Of a DNA stretch of 64,000 nucleotides, positions 47,040 through 59,399 are shown piece after piece (within the stretch, counting starts at the first letter, position 1; each line of letters opens with the position of its first letter). The position numbers and the translations under genes are program-made. The stretch lies in NCBI GenBank assembly GCA_037951105.1, contig JBAMJV010000862.1:62001-126000 (forward strand), read 5' to 3'. The notes beneath the pieces were generated by a model. The model was not told where the DNA came from and made no database searches. It saw nothing but the letters and a program-made list of their open reading frames with translations. Source of the DNA: Echinarachnius parma (Eukaryota > Echinodermata > Echinoidea > Clypeasteroida > Echinarachniidae).

Positions 47040-48880
47040 TTAACAAACTGTTGTCTATTGGTCAAATAATCGATAAACGAATCAAGTGGCACACCTCGAA
47101 TTCCGTAATGCTCTAGTTTTTTTCAAAGAATAGAATGGTCAATGGTGTAAAATGCTTTGGCAAAATCAATAAATACACCAACTGTCATGCGCCCTGCATC
47201 AGTATATTTTGTAATTTGATTAATCAGATTTATCAGTGAGAGTTTAGTACTATAACCATGTCTTAACCCATACTGATGTTCATAGAATAAATAGTTGTCT
47301 TCCAAAAAATTAAATAAACGACCATTAACTATTTAATCCTATACTTTACTTAATTATTGGTAAAATAGAGATGGGTCTATACTTACCTGGTAATTTCCTA
47401 TCTCCCTTTTTAAATATCGGTACTACTCTTGCCACTTTAAGATTGTTTGAAAATATACGTGTTGTTAAAGACAAGTTTAACATATGTGCAAGTGGTTCGC
47501 AAACAAAATCATTTGCCTCTTTTAAAAAACGTACTGACAAATCATCATATCCACGTGCATTTTTATAGTCAAGAGTATTAATCACATCCTTTACTTCTAG
47601 ACTTGTGACTGGAAGAAAAAAGAAACTTTTAATGACGATGACCTAAATAGTCATTGTATTTTGTATTCGTATCGACAATTTTACTTGCAAGATTTATACC
47701 AATATTAGCAAAAAATCATTAAAAGTATTAGCTATTTCAAATGAAGTAGTTACATTCATGCCCGTACCATTAGTTTCTTTTCTTTCAAGTGTTTGAATTC
47801 TAGTAGCATTTTGTGTAGTACTTTTCTTATTTAATATTTCATTGATATGTTTCCAAGTCTTTTTCGAATTATTTGTATACCTTTCAAATTGAGTATCATG
47901 ATGCATTTGCATTGCTTTTCTTAAAACTGTTGTTAATATGTTTATATATGTTTATATATGTGTTATATTTGTCCAGACAAGTTGATTCAAAATTTGATTT
48001 TATCACCTTATCATAAAGGCTATGTTTTTTAGTTATCGACCGTTTTATTGCTTTTCTTTATCCAAGTTTTATGATCGACTATGATCGACTATTTCAACAT
48101 CAACACAACCTGATTGAATATTGTATGATGGAATATTTGTATAAATTGATCAATAAGAGATGACGTTCTATTTGTTACTCTAGTTGGCCGATTTATTAAT
48201 TGCCGTAAACCATAACATACGGTCATATATAGGAAATGTTGGCTTCTGTTATCTAACGATAGCATATTAATATTAACATCTCCAATAACAATACAAGGAT
48301 TATGCTCTAAATGTAAGCTATGCAATATCCTATTCATGTCATCAGTAAAATCATCGAGTATACTGTCTGGTTTTCTATAAACAACACCAACAACAACATG
48401 AACATGAACATTACCAAACAAAATGTTCAACCATAGTGATTCAGTATTATTCAAAGATATCCCAGCAATATGTTCATAGCTTAAAGATGAATGAATGTAA
48501 GTTCCTTCTCCGCCTCCTCTTTGGTTCGTTCTAGATTGATATTCAAAATTATAACCTAGAATTGGATATTCGTCCGCTTCTTTTATATTCCAAATTTCTG
48601 ACATTGCTATGATATCAAAATGAGAATGAAATTCATATTCAAAAAGTTGTTTTAAAGCATCAACATTTCGGTTCAAAGATCTTACATTGACATGTGAAAT
48701 AGAAAGTGATGATTGCATAGTTGTTTCTAACGATACATGAAATTCGGCTGGAGAAAATGACAAAGAGTTTATCAATATGACTATCAACATTTAAACCACT
48801 AGAAGAAGCTAAGTCATTGTTTATCATTGTTTTTGTATACTTTCGTCGAAATAATTGTCAACATTTGATAGTTCATACGC

Positions 48881-49195
48881 CTACTTGATTGTATTTAAGT
48901 CCTCCTCGCAATGGATGGCAATCACCTGGTTCTTACTGCTTCGCCTCACCAGGATGGTGCCATTTGTTGTGCAGAGGAAGCGGTATCCAGCCGTCTTTCT
49001 TGCCTCGTTTGCCTTCTTCAACAGCTGCCTTGTCGTCTGAAGAAGATTTCCATTGATGAAGACCTTCCGATCTTCCCCACCGCAGCCCATTCTACGAGTT
49101 GAGAGCTCCTTCAGCCGTCTCCGCCCCTGGTAGACCGCCTCCCGTGCCCTTCTGGTTACGAAGCGTACGACGGATGCTGGTCCTCTCTCCTTGGC
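48881..49195 (-). mobile_element. LINE ORF1 C-terminal fragment
   Basis: The minus strand reads 'RRAREAVYQGRRRLKEL', 'DRKVFINGNLLQTTRQLLKK' and 'AGYRFLCTTNGTILVRR', then 'SKNQVIAIHCEEDL'. The 'VFINxNL...LL.KA...AGY.F.....G.I.VR' pattern is that of the C-terminal part of ORF1 proteins in CR1/L2-type LINEs. It lies directly upstream of the endonuclease in the same orientation, so it belongs to the 45.3-49.2 kb element. The N-terminal part is missing. Confidence 0.65.
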
Positions 49196-49446
49196 CCAAG
49201 ACGAACCCTATTATAATGCTACGAAACCTATTCTATTATAACGCCAGAGGGAATGAGAAAACGGGGAGACCCAAACACACCTGGGGTGTTTCACAAAGTT
49301 GGACCCAACTACTATGGAAAGCCATTTGTAGCATTAGAACCCTATTCCATGTTCGGATAAACGAAGCCCCAGGTATACGAAATGTTTGTGTTCGCCGGAG
49401 TAACGAACCTTCGGAAGAACGAACATTCTAAATAACGAATCGCACC
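49196..49446. repeat. Mosaic of LINE-tail remnant and right end of minisatellite foldback
   Basis: 49240-49340 repeats the 'gaatgagaaaacggggagac' / 'ttggacccaactactatgga' block seen in the TLR 5' flanks. Its frame 'NEKTGRPKHTW' resembles a LINE C-terminal tail. 49345-49446 is the right end of the minisatellite remnant, ending 'aacgaatcgcaccc' like 14370 and 16342. Confidence 0.6.
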
Positions 49447-49679
49447 CTATAATAGTACCCCCTCTTCTTGGTACCACAACGTAATTACCTGGTGCGCGCA
49501 CACACACATGCACGGACACATAAACATACATAATAACATTCACAATAATCCTGGCTGTTGTTGTTTTCTCCGGTTATTTCTTTGGAAGTATTATGTAAAA
49601 TTTTAAAAAGAGTTGACACTTGTTCAAGTTGAAATATTGCATGTATACAGTATACATTATCATATATAAAATTAAAGGA

Positions 49680-49867
49680 AATGTAGTCCTCTAAAGGTCT
49701 AAAGGTTTAATAGCAAAACAATGGAGGACCACACCAGTCGACTGAACTGATAGTAAGCGTTTCTCGTATAGCAAGATGTGCGGAGCAAGTAAATTATGAC
49801 ATTATGCAATAGGAAAAACTTGGCGACTATACAACAAAAAAAGAATATCCAAATATATTGTGCATAT
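49680..49867 (+). repeat. TLR 5'-flank unit, copy C (first part)
   Basis: Matches 17010-17174 and 33650-33800 ('aatggaggaccacacc', 'gtaaattatgacattatgca'). It stops at 'gcatat', where a 4.7-kb insertion begins, and continues at 54537. Confidence 0.8.
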
Positions 49868-50551
49868 GGTCGATTCCCACGAAAAGTGTACACGGCATGT
49901 TCAGACCTATTTTATTTTTTTGAAAGGTCCGCCGATGCATATTGGCGAGACCTTTCGCGCCATACAACATTTGTGACCACTGCATTTATATTTTTTTCTA
50001 TAGGAGCAAAAAACATGTTCTTTTTGACCACTTTTGGAAAAATCTCTTTAACGTTTTTTTGAGCGGTTAAAATCTTAGAATGAAGACTTGATACGATTTG
50101 GTTTATTTTTAAATGGGAAGTTGTTGCATATGTCAGTACTCATTATATGAGTTTTTGTAAGTAACTGGCAATCATGTTATTTTTTACCCAGTGGTAAATT
50201 GTAAGCGTTGCCTACGAATACATTTTTTTAGCACGCTCAACCTTATTGAAAAATTCGTCACACGATTACAAATTTGTGCTCAACTTAAACCCTCATGTGT
50301 CTACTATGGAAATGCATTTTCAAAAATCCTAGTGTTTTTATTGTATAGCCGCCAGAAACGTCAAAAGCTGAAAAGGCCCGTTTGGTAAAAAAAATGGCAT
50401 TACCTACGTATACACTTAGATGGAATAGACGGAATATAGCATAACGCTAATATGTGCAAGGGTTTATCATTTTCGAATAATCATTTTAGAAGATATTCAA
50501 CAAAATGTGTTGCATTCGTAAGTAATTTTAAACAAATTATACGTTACTTAC

Positions 50552-50760
50552 GAATACAAGGTTCAAGGTTTCATTTTATTTCTTCCTTTCACATTTGAAC
50601 ATGGCATAATACAACAAAACAACATGAGAACAATTTTGTTTAAAGCTTCACATTCAATCAATATGCAATCTAAAAAAGAAACACAACTTATGAAAGAAAG
50701 AGGAGACCTTAGAGAAGCTAAGCTTGTATAAGAAAGGTCCCCCAGAATAAAATACATAAA
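50552..50760 (-). mobile_element. Probable LINE 3' untranslated tail
   Basis: On the minus strand it ends 'aaataaaatgaaaccttgaa' followed by 'ccttg', a tail style common for LINE 3' ends. No coding sequence remains, so the call is tentative. Confidence 0.35.
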
Positions 50761-52681
50761 TTAATCACTTTTTTATAAGTTTCAAAGTATCTAAACTATG
50801 AACGATTAAACATTGGAAAAATATTTACAAAAGGGATAGCTTGAATATTGAAAAGGAAAGGAGGTAGGATGGAGAAGGAAAAGAGCAATATGGAACAAGA
50901 CAAACAAAACAGACAGAGAAAAGCAGAGAAAGAAGATGAGTGTTAAGAGAAGAAAAATAGGAGAGAGAGAGAATGTCATAGGGAGAGACAAAAATGTCAT
51001 AGGGAGCTTGATTCCTGCGCTGACATTATTTCAAAGGGCAATATCACGTAGACATTTTGGCTATTTGAAGAAAATGAGCGTGTGATGTTATGAAACAAAT
51101 TTCCTTTTCAAGCATTATAATTTTCATATTTTGGGGGCCTTTAGATTACGAGCACACCGGGTTAAAAAATTACGTTTTTTGCCTCATTTAACATTAAACC
51201 GTTTTCTCCTCTTTGTTTAACAAGCGTGATCATCAGATTAATGAATAAATTTATGTGTATGATTCGAAGGGATCCTTTGGCAATAGATTAAAATCAAAAT
51301 AACGATGGTCAATGCTTTAATAAGAACATTAATGTGACATGTTATCATGGGGACACTCTGTATTCGTAGGTAAAATGTACTCGTAGGTAACAAGACAAAA
51401 GTAAACTTTCGGCTATTAAAGCCCATTTGGATGTCACAATCAACCTGATAAGTGTGCACTTTCTAAATCCGACCAGATGCTTTCATCATCTTGAGTTTCG
51501 ACTGAAAATATGATTTATTTATACAAAGTTCCGAATAGATACATAAATAACGATTTTGTCATTGATTGTTTAAATCGGTTAATAACAAAATAAAATAAAA
51601 ATGTTTAAAAACCACATGCATCTGATGGTCCACTTTAAACTCAAACTATTTGCCTCAACATGATCGACCCATTCGATCCAAAAGCAATTGCATTTTGGTA
51701 TTTTTGTCTATGAAATTTATCTGTAAAAACATATATCATGCATGTCTGTGTACTACGTTGACGTATGCTCCATGATTTTTTGTCGAACAGTTGTATATAA
51801 AACACATTATAAATCGACGTAATCGATTACTTTCATTTGTATTCCAATCACACGAGAGATTGATTCAGATATGGATCTGTATAAAGTAGGTAGAATATCG
51901 AAGCACACACCGTTTGACATCTTAATATACCATATAAAGATGGTTAGAATGATAGTATAAAATGTGACATCATGTAATGGATTGGCTCAATTTGATTACA
52001 TTATTTATCTCACAATACGCCCTTACCCCCTCCGAAAATTTAAATTGAAAAACAACCAATATGTTTCGCCTAACTTTCAGCTACCGTTTCCCAACCGTAC
52101 TCTAATTACCTCAGATATATACTTTTTGGAATCTTGGGCAGATAGAAAATTCGATTTTTGTAATATCGCAATTGTGCTTTAGTTACTATATCTATAAGAT
52201 GATACAGCTCATTGGAATCTTCATTATATAATATTTATATCACATATAACAAGAGCATGTACACTGAAATACATGTATTGATACTGTTGAACAGATTATG
52301 ATTGTTATAACATTGTATTTAACGGCCATTTCTTTAGTTAAAAAGTAAAAATAACGTAATTTAAAACAATGACGATGCCGTGTTGTGATGTTTGCCGTTT
52401 GTGCTGCCGTTTGTTTGTTGCAACATTATAATATAATGTACACAGAAATGTCAACAAATGACTTCGTTTATAATATTCTCGATAGATATAACGCATAATA
52501 AGATAAATATTATCTGTTAACACTTTACAATAATACTCTGTAGCACATGAAATGGAAACAATACGAATTAATCTTAGAAACATTCCAATTAAATAGGAGG
52601 GTTCGATTTAAACTAAGTAAGCTGCGGAGATATGCAGGATTGGCCAATGTGTTTCATTAATAATAATATTCAACCTCTTAA

Positions 52682-53503
52682 CCCTAATCCCACTGGGGGG
52701 GGGGGGGGGGGGGGTGGGTGGGCCATTTTGGCCCCCCCCCCCCCCTGTTGTTTTTTTCGACGTGCATCTAGACCGATTGGAATTTCACGTTCAAACTTCA
52801 TGACTTTTTTCTCTCAAGTCTCCCGCACGTTTTGATATATAATTCGACCCGGTCGTTGAACTGATTTTAGAGGTCGATAATTTCTCGACCGTCACAAAAA
52901 AATGCAATTTTTTTACAGGTTTCTATGTAATTCCTACATCCGATGCCATGTAAACTCCAAATCTGTTATAATTGTTACATTGAATTATAATTTTGATTAT
53001 TTCTTTGTTATTAGTTTAATTCATACACTTCAGAGATAAATTCTTCTAAAAAAAAAATTAAAAATAAATAAAAATAATAAAATACATAAGAATGAAAACA
53101 ATGTGGGTCAATCCGGGAATACTAATTTGCATATTTCTGCAAATTAGTGATATATTTTATTACCATAAAAAACATGGATATGATGAATTACATCATTTGA
53201 AAGTATTTTTACCTGAAAACCTGAAGAAATCCTTTAATTTCTCTTGATTTAAGATGAAAATCCCAATTTTCCCCCAAATTCGTCAAAAATTTGCATATTA
53301 AAAATTGTAATTAATTATACAAAAAAAATAATGGTCCAATTTTTTTTCTTCAAATTATTATTCTACTAGACTAGTTTTACGTATGTGCCAATGTTCGAGT
53401 CAATCGGTCCATTCGTTGCCGAGATTTGAGGGGGGGGGCAAAATGCCCCCCCCCCCCCCCCCCAGTGGACTCAAGTGATCAAAATAACCCAGTGGGATTA
53501 GGG
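52682..53503. mobile_element. TTAA-site MITE, family 4, with G/C homopolymer subtermini
   Basis: CCCTAATCCCACTGGG at the left and the exact complement at the right are each flanked by TTAA (52678-52681 and 53504-53507). CCC termini with TTAA are typical of piggyBac-like elements. Just inside the ends lie G20 (52695-52714), C14 (52732-52745), G9 (53430-53438) and C18 (53446-53463) runs. Confidence 0.88.
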
Positions 53504-54536
53504 TTAAGGACATGACAATAGTGCTGTTTGAATTGTTTTTAGGAATTTCAAATGATCCGATATTGCATTCATCAAACAGATAATTACCACTCAATCTTGT
53601 TTATGTTTGTAATGCATGCAGCTTATCGTAACTTCTATTTTATACATGTGCACGCTGATGTACACTTTATACAGTGATTCACCCAAGTATCAAGACAAAT
53701 ATGTACCCTCTCTTTCTCAAATGTGTGTCCCTAGCAATTCCAGGTTAAACATTGTCTAAAATGTTTGCAATATCAATGGTGTGGATACAATCGATCAACA
53801 TTACGAATTCAAATAGTTGGGTTTAAATGTTCACATTTAATATATATTTTGTTTTGAGGATACCACTTATAATGTCAGTGTACATTTTTAAGAAGTTTTT
53901 TTCTTCACACAATTGATTGTAAGCACATTTGTATGATCGTATCTCACTTAGAACTGACAAGGGACCCCCATATTGCGTGACAGTCACTGTGAATAAAGGT
54001 TTTTTGTTACCTACGTATAAAGTAAATTACATGTTGCCTACGAATACTTATTTTTCACGTACATTGTATATGTGTCATATTTTTGCGCACAAACCTAAAT
54101 TTGATAATTTTTGAAAGGGTATTTCCCACTCTTTAGAATACTGGAAAATAATTCTGATTCACATCTTATTAAAAAAAATTATGAAAAGTGATACAACCTC
54201 TAATAAACACACTAATAAAACATTTCAACTTGAAAATTTATAACAGAGTTATGTTTAAGACACAATATGTGAATGTATTCCATGATTAGCATCTTATAGA
54301 TGAAATAAAAGCAAATGTTTGCATGAAGCAGATTGATTTGGAGTTCCATAATCACATGTTTAAAGTAATTCATCTTCATTCGTAGGCAACGTTAGGAAAT
54401 GTACCATTAACTTCTCAAGGCCATTACTTGGCCGTTTGGAAAGATAAGTGATGGCACTTTTTGTCTGGTTATGGTTGACATGTCTACTTAACATGTGCAA
54501 AAGGATTAAACAATCAAAGCAGTTTGAAATTCGACC

Positions 54537-55870
54537 ATATACTCAGTAGATAACCTGGCAGCTTCACCCATTCAGCACTAAACTGGACGCCAGAAGGAAT
54601 GAGAAAACGGGAAGACCCAAACACACCTGGGGGTTTTCACAAAGTTGGACCCAACTACTATGGAAAGCCATTTGTAGCATTAGAATAAAAGATATTCAAA
54701 ACCAAGAATGCAAGTAGTTTAGACTTTCATAAAATTAACATCAAGAACATGAAATCTCCTTGACAATAGAAAATATTATTATGATCTGAGTCAACACTTT
54801 ACGCCTTTTAAAAAAACTTGTCAACAATGTTTCCAAATAAATAACGACTTTAATTTTGAAGTCCAAATTAGAGTTAACTTCCACTTAGGATCATTGTGAA
54901 ACACACCTGGCGCCGCACTGTACACATTGGAGGAAGCGGAACTTGAAGTGGTTAAGAAATATCATTTATTTCAATTGTTAGAAATACCAAATAAGAAAAT
55001 TGCGTATAGATGTTATAGGATTAAATGGATCTAGTAACTTTGTTGACATGTGCAAAAAGTGATGAAGGGTTGATGCAATGTATATTGTTGTTATCGCATA
55101 TGTCCACAGGGTATTGTGTGAACAGTTCAAGTCAAATGGACATTGCATGGCCAAGTATTGAGCGAAAATGCAAAGTGATATTCACTAACTCACTGCACTC
55201 ACTTTGTACACGGTTTCAAAACTCCACCTGAGTTTTTCTTATCTTAATACTTCAATCGTACATATCTTTGTAACGAAAAGAAAATTTGAAAAACCGAAAC
55301 CGGTCCCATAATTGTATTGTTAATACGAATACAACAAGGTATGAGGGAACCGCTAGAATTAAAAGTTTTATTTTGAGGATTTGGACAATGTTACCAAGTC
55401 CCTTTAAGCAATGTTTATGCTTTCGATTATCCCCACTCAAAGTACTCTTTATAAAGTATAGCAAGTACTGGCCTGTGTACTTCAGTATAACATAAACATT
55501 TTACTCTTGCTTCTTTGTCAATCCAAATTTCGAATCTGCTTACCAGAGTATTACTATGATGATGTTTACATTATTACAATGGATTTGCTTTAATACAGTC
55601 AATGTAAACAATGATCGTTATAACATAAATACATCTCACCCGAATAATGAAATAGTATCTTTTGAACTCTCACTTCCATGACCTCCGTGACGGTTTGTCA
55701 TTTCGATTTGGCTCACGAATGCGATACATCTTGTTCGTGTATAATTATAATCATATTTGGCGGTGCAGATGGTTGTGACTTGGCATGTTAACAGTGTACG
55801 TGGATCGATATATAAATTACGAAATAGATATAAATCCCTCAATACCTGTTGAAATGAACTCACATTAAAC
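54537..55870 (+). repeat. TLR 5'-flank unit, copy C (main part)
   Basis: Continues the flank after the 4.7-kb insertion: 'actcagtagataacctggca', 'aacacacctggggg', 'gcggaacttgaagtggttaa' and 'ggctcacgaatgcgatacat'. Unlike unit B it has no LINE inside, so it shows the older uninterrupted arrangement. Confidence 0.8.
55809..55816 (+). promoter_or_regulatory. Putative TATA box of TLR copy C
   Basis: TATATAAA in 'gatcgatatataaattacga', 62 bases before the exon-1 ATG and conserved with copy B. Confidence 0.6.
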
Positions 55871-58800
55871 ATGAACAACGGACTTGGCTGCACCAGAGGT
55901 AACCGTCATTCAGTAAGTAGTTCAGCCTTCATCACTGCAGTAATATAGGAATATATTTGCAACTACATGTTTATCTTAAGCCTTCGATAATAATGTTTTG
56001 ACGAACAAAAATTACGCCCTTAAATGATTTGTATTATTGCGATAGTGTATAAATTTAATAACCTAATCATTGTAAATATTGCATTTTAAAAAGTAAAGGA
56101 TAATTAATATGGTTATGGAATCGTCTAAAAATGTTATTATGAACGTTTCATGAAAGCATGATATCCATTAGATAAAAGCGACAAATTACGTTTAACTTCT
56201 TTAGTTGCTCTAGAAATATTTCCAGAAATCTTAATGTTTATACATGGACATATTTTTGTTTAACTGTTTCCAATTTCCAGAGCTCATCGAGTTCCGACAA
56301 AACCATGGAAAAGGTTTTCAGACACGTTTTCCTTCTACTCATCATAGTCATATGTGGAGTGGAAGGGGCTTACACCTCCACCACTGGTGGCAAAGAAACC
56401 TTCGCCAGTCGGTTAGATAAGGTCCAGATACCGAAGAGTCGCTTCACCCGAACATCATGTCAGTGGAACCAGGGTGATAAATCAGTGATGTGTAAAGGCA
56501 TACACCTCAGAAATGTTCCAAGCGATTTACCTACAAGTACCATGAAGCTAAAGTTGTCATACAACAATATTAAAGTTCTACTGAACACTTCATTTGAACT
56601 CTATCCGAAACTGCTAACTTTAGATGTGAGGTTCAACAGACTTAGAACAATTGAGTCAGCAGCTTTCCAGCCAATCGAACATCTGGAGTCCTTGGATCTG
56701 TTTGGAAATATGAATCTAGTTATACCTAGCAGTGTCCCATTCCGACATCTTGAATCACTCGTTATGTTAGATTTGTCTGGATGTAGACTGGCATATTTGC
56801 CGAACGATTTAATGGACTGGCTACCAAAATTAAAATATCTTAATTTATCGATCAACAATCTAAGCTCGTTGAATGTGTCTCGATGTAAGACTGACCGACT
56901 GAAACAAGTAAATCTAGGCGAAAATAACTTTCGACATCTGACTCTGGACAAATTTATGTTCGCCTGTCCGGCCGAATATATCGTGCTGTTGAAAAATCCG
57001 ATCCTTGTCATTTCAGATGACGCAATAGCATCGTTGTCTGTCGACGAACTTATGCTTGGAATAAAATTTTCTCCAACTGCATCTATGTTGTTAAATCTTA
57101 CAAGGGGTGTTGCAAAGTCAAATATCAACATGCTCATCTTTACTGGCACAGATTTGGGTGATGGCATACCAGTTGGAGTATTCAGACCTTTATATAATTA
57201 CACATTATACGTACTAGCCATCGACAGCAGTGGTGATCTCTTGCTAAAAAAAACATCTTCTCTGGGTTAGACTGCGTTAACTTGATATTAACCTGTAATT
57301 TCATAAGAGAAATAGAACCAGAATATTTCCGAAGAATGTCTCGTCTACTATCACTGGCATTGTGGGGTAACCAAATAAGTAGTTTTAATCCATATAATAC
57401 CAGTTGGGAAAGCAATATCGAGAAACTGGATCTGTCGCGAAATATGATAATAAAGCTTCATGTTTATCAGTTTCGTGGTCTTAGCAGTTTAAAGTCCTTG
57501 AATCTTAGCTTTAATAGGAAACTGCTTTGGCTGGACTTCTTTTCTGATGAAGGGTTTGAGAGCCTTGAAATAGTTGATGTTACAGGAACGGCGATAGCAA
57601 TGATTGGCTTGTCGTCTGGTCTTTCCACATTCTATTTTGCTGATCACATACCTCAAGAATTGGACCCTTTAACACCAGGTCTAACGTTTAACAACACTAT
57701 AAAGCTAGAAATCATAGACGTCAGTAACTCTGGACTCAACATAAGAAGTCTTTGGGACTCTTATTTTAGTAGATCTTTGTTCCGAGGATTAATTAATCTG
57801 TGGAAACTGCATCTGAGCAACAATCGTCTGGGAAATTTGCCAGACAGGGTTTTTGAGGATAACTCGTTACTTGCAAACTTGATGATGGACAACTGTAACA
57901 TTTATAGTCTAACCGGGAACGCGTTTCAGGGATTGCAATCTCTTGTTTATTTAAATTTGAACGGGAATAATTTGCTCTTAATATCAACCAATGCGTTTAC
58001 CTATCTACCGGTTCTGGCGACTCTGAATATTAATGATAACAAACTTATGGTTGTTGAGGAAGGAGCCGTTGAGAGGGTCCCGTTTCTCAGAAATTTGAGT
58101 CTGTCGAATAATCGGTTGGTGGCATTTAATCGCAGCACATGGAACACTCTGATGAAATACAATTTGAATAACATCGATGTTTCTGGAAACCCATTTGCAT
58201 GTCAGTGCAACTTTGACTGGCTGCGCAACATCGCCAACTCATCTGAAATGTTTCTACACCAAAATGAAACCCTTTGCTCTGACGATTCCTTGAGCCAATT
58301 GCGAGGAAAACCTCTGTTAGAGTTTGATCCGAGTAAATATTGCGTTCCAAATATTGTACTCGTGTCCACTCTCCCATTTGTTGCTCTCGCCTTCCTATTT
58401 GGTATGCTGATCGCTCTCCATAACAGATGGTTGATCAGATACAAACTATTCCTAGTGAAACTGGCAATCATAGGTTACAGGGAAATGCAGGACGCGCGAG
58501 AACCCGGCGAGTTCGTTTTTTATTTCAACATCATGTTTACTGAAGAAGACGAGGTGTGGGCCAGAGAGCACCTGCGACACACCCTAGAAGATCGTCTTCC
58601 AAATTACGACAGGTATTCTTTTGGTGATGAAGATCTCACCCTTGGAATGCACTACCTGGAGGCAGTTCATTACGCCGTGGAGCACAGCTTTAAGACCATC
58701 CTGCTCCTCAGCAGAAGCGCTGTGCAGGACAACTGGTTTCTCATCAAATTTCGTACCGCCATGGACCACGTGCATGACGAGCTGATAGAGAACACCGTCG

Positions 58801-58982
58801 TCATCTTTCTAGAAGATATTCCGGAGGACGAGATTCCGTACCTGGTCCGTCTTTACCTTAGCGACCGCATACCGTATATGAGATGGCCCGTAGATGTCAG
58901 GGGCCACGAATACTTCTGGAACGAACTCACAAAGGTTGTCACTTTTAATTTGAAGTACAACCCTTTGATACCACCAGAATAA
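55871..58982 (+). CDS. Toll-like receptor copy C, two exons, one frameshift in an A-run
   Basis: Exon 1 (55871-55912) and exon 2 (from 56281) are joined by a phase-0 GT-AG intron, as in copy B. The second ATG at 56305 opens a signal peptide ('VFLLLIIVICGVEGAYT') and an LRRNT. Leucine-rich repeats follow with an intact frame to about 57245. There 'ttgct' is followed by A8 where A and B have a Tyr-Lys codon pair, a net loss of one base. The second frame (from about 57250) continues with 'EIEPEYFRRMSRL', further repeats, the LRRCT, a membrane helix ('TLPFVALAFLFGMLIAL') and the TIR, ending 'YNPLIPPE'. In TIR box 1 the usual Asp is Tyr ('FVFYFNIMF'). Box 2 is 'EDLTLG' and box 3 'FW'. Because the only break is in a homopolymer, a sequence error or allele is possible; otherwise it is a very young pseudogene. 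Confidence 0.9.
55913..56280 (+). other. Predicted phase-0 intron of TLR copy C
   Basis: Donor 'tca|gtaagt' and acceptor 'caatttccag|agctca'. It is about 100 bp shorter than the copy B intron but has homologous ends. Confidence 0.7.
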
Positions 58983-58984
58983 AT

Positions 58985-59236
58985 GTGACCGACTACAGCA
59001 AAACCCTGCACTTGTCGGTAAAAATCATAATGCAGATTTTTATACCATTGAAAAAAGCCCCATCACTGCTTTCATTTGATGCTTTGTTCTGAAAAGTAGA
59101 TAAATAATTGGCGGTGGTATGATTGTTTCAACTTTGCAATCATCACTCTTTTACACAGTCACATTATGTAAACTTAAAATGTCAATTTCTTACCGACAAT
59201 TACCGACAGGTGCAGGGTTTTGCTCTATCCGGTCAC
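58985..59236. mobile_element. Hairpin-forming MITE directly after TLR C stop codon
   Basis: GTGACCGACTACAGCAAAAC at the left, with 'gcagggttttgctctatccg' plus 'gtcac' at the right as the inverted partner (~38 bp, about 85-90% paired). It is in the same position and orientation as 41168-41421 in copy B and absent after copy A, where the flank runs 'cccaaataattcgcatgtat' directly. Confidence 0.82.
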
Positions 59237-59399
59237 ACATATTGACCAACCATGTTTTTTTCTAGAGTAGATCATATCAATACAGACTAAGTTTACATGT
59301 ACTTCTGGACCTTGTTATGTAGTATACTCATAACTTTGTTCGTAACTATGCAACCTGAACGTTTATGACAGAGGTATTGCAAGAAGATGTCTTAGCTAT

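Larger units (their letters stand above)
45340..49195 (-). mobile_element. Long CR1-like LINE with ORF1 remnant and ORF2 (endonuclease, RT, C-terminus)
   Basis: The most complete LINE in the window. ORF2 on the minus strand opens with an APE-type endonuclease (48089-48790): 'ISHVNVRSLNRNV', 'FDIIAMSEIWN', 'VVVGVVYRKP' and 'CIVIGDVNINML'. The linker includes 'KKTWKHINEILNK' (47694-47912). The RT blocks are 'GKYRPISILPIIK', 'HQYGLRHGYSTKLSL' and 'VGVFIDFAKAFYTIDHSIL' (47123-47585), then 'CGVPHGSVLGPTLFLIYIND' and 'FRLFADDSNLFHT' (46168-46647). The tail contains 'YGIEVWGAANKTN' near 46090. A TTAA element interrupts the RT at 46635-47039, and several stops and frame changes make it inactive. The 3' end near 45345 has 'aaatgaaattgatttatt'. 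Confidence 0.85.
49868..54536. mobile_element. 4.7-kb insertion with short GGTCGA inverted ends
   Basis: Starts GGTCGATTCCC and ends GAAATTCGACC, with 'atat' on both sides. Unit A reads 'gggcatatactcagga' without interruption, so the insertion is clear. There is no recognisable transposase. The interior carries a dispersed motif 'gttacctacgaatac' in both orientations, a probable LINE 3' end at 50552-50760, and a nested TTAA element. Most of the remainder is AT-rich and unassigned. Confidence 0.75.

Noticed and set aside
56601-57167. 188-codon minus-strand frame opposite TLR C (and similar antisense frames opposite A and B)
   Set aside because: These are shadow frames of the leucine-rich repeat coding strand, with no domain or independent start context.
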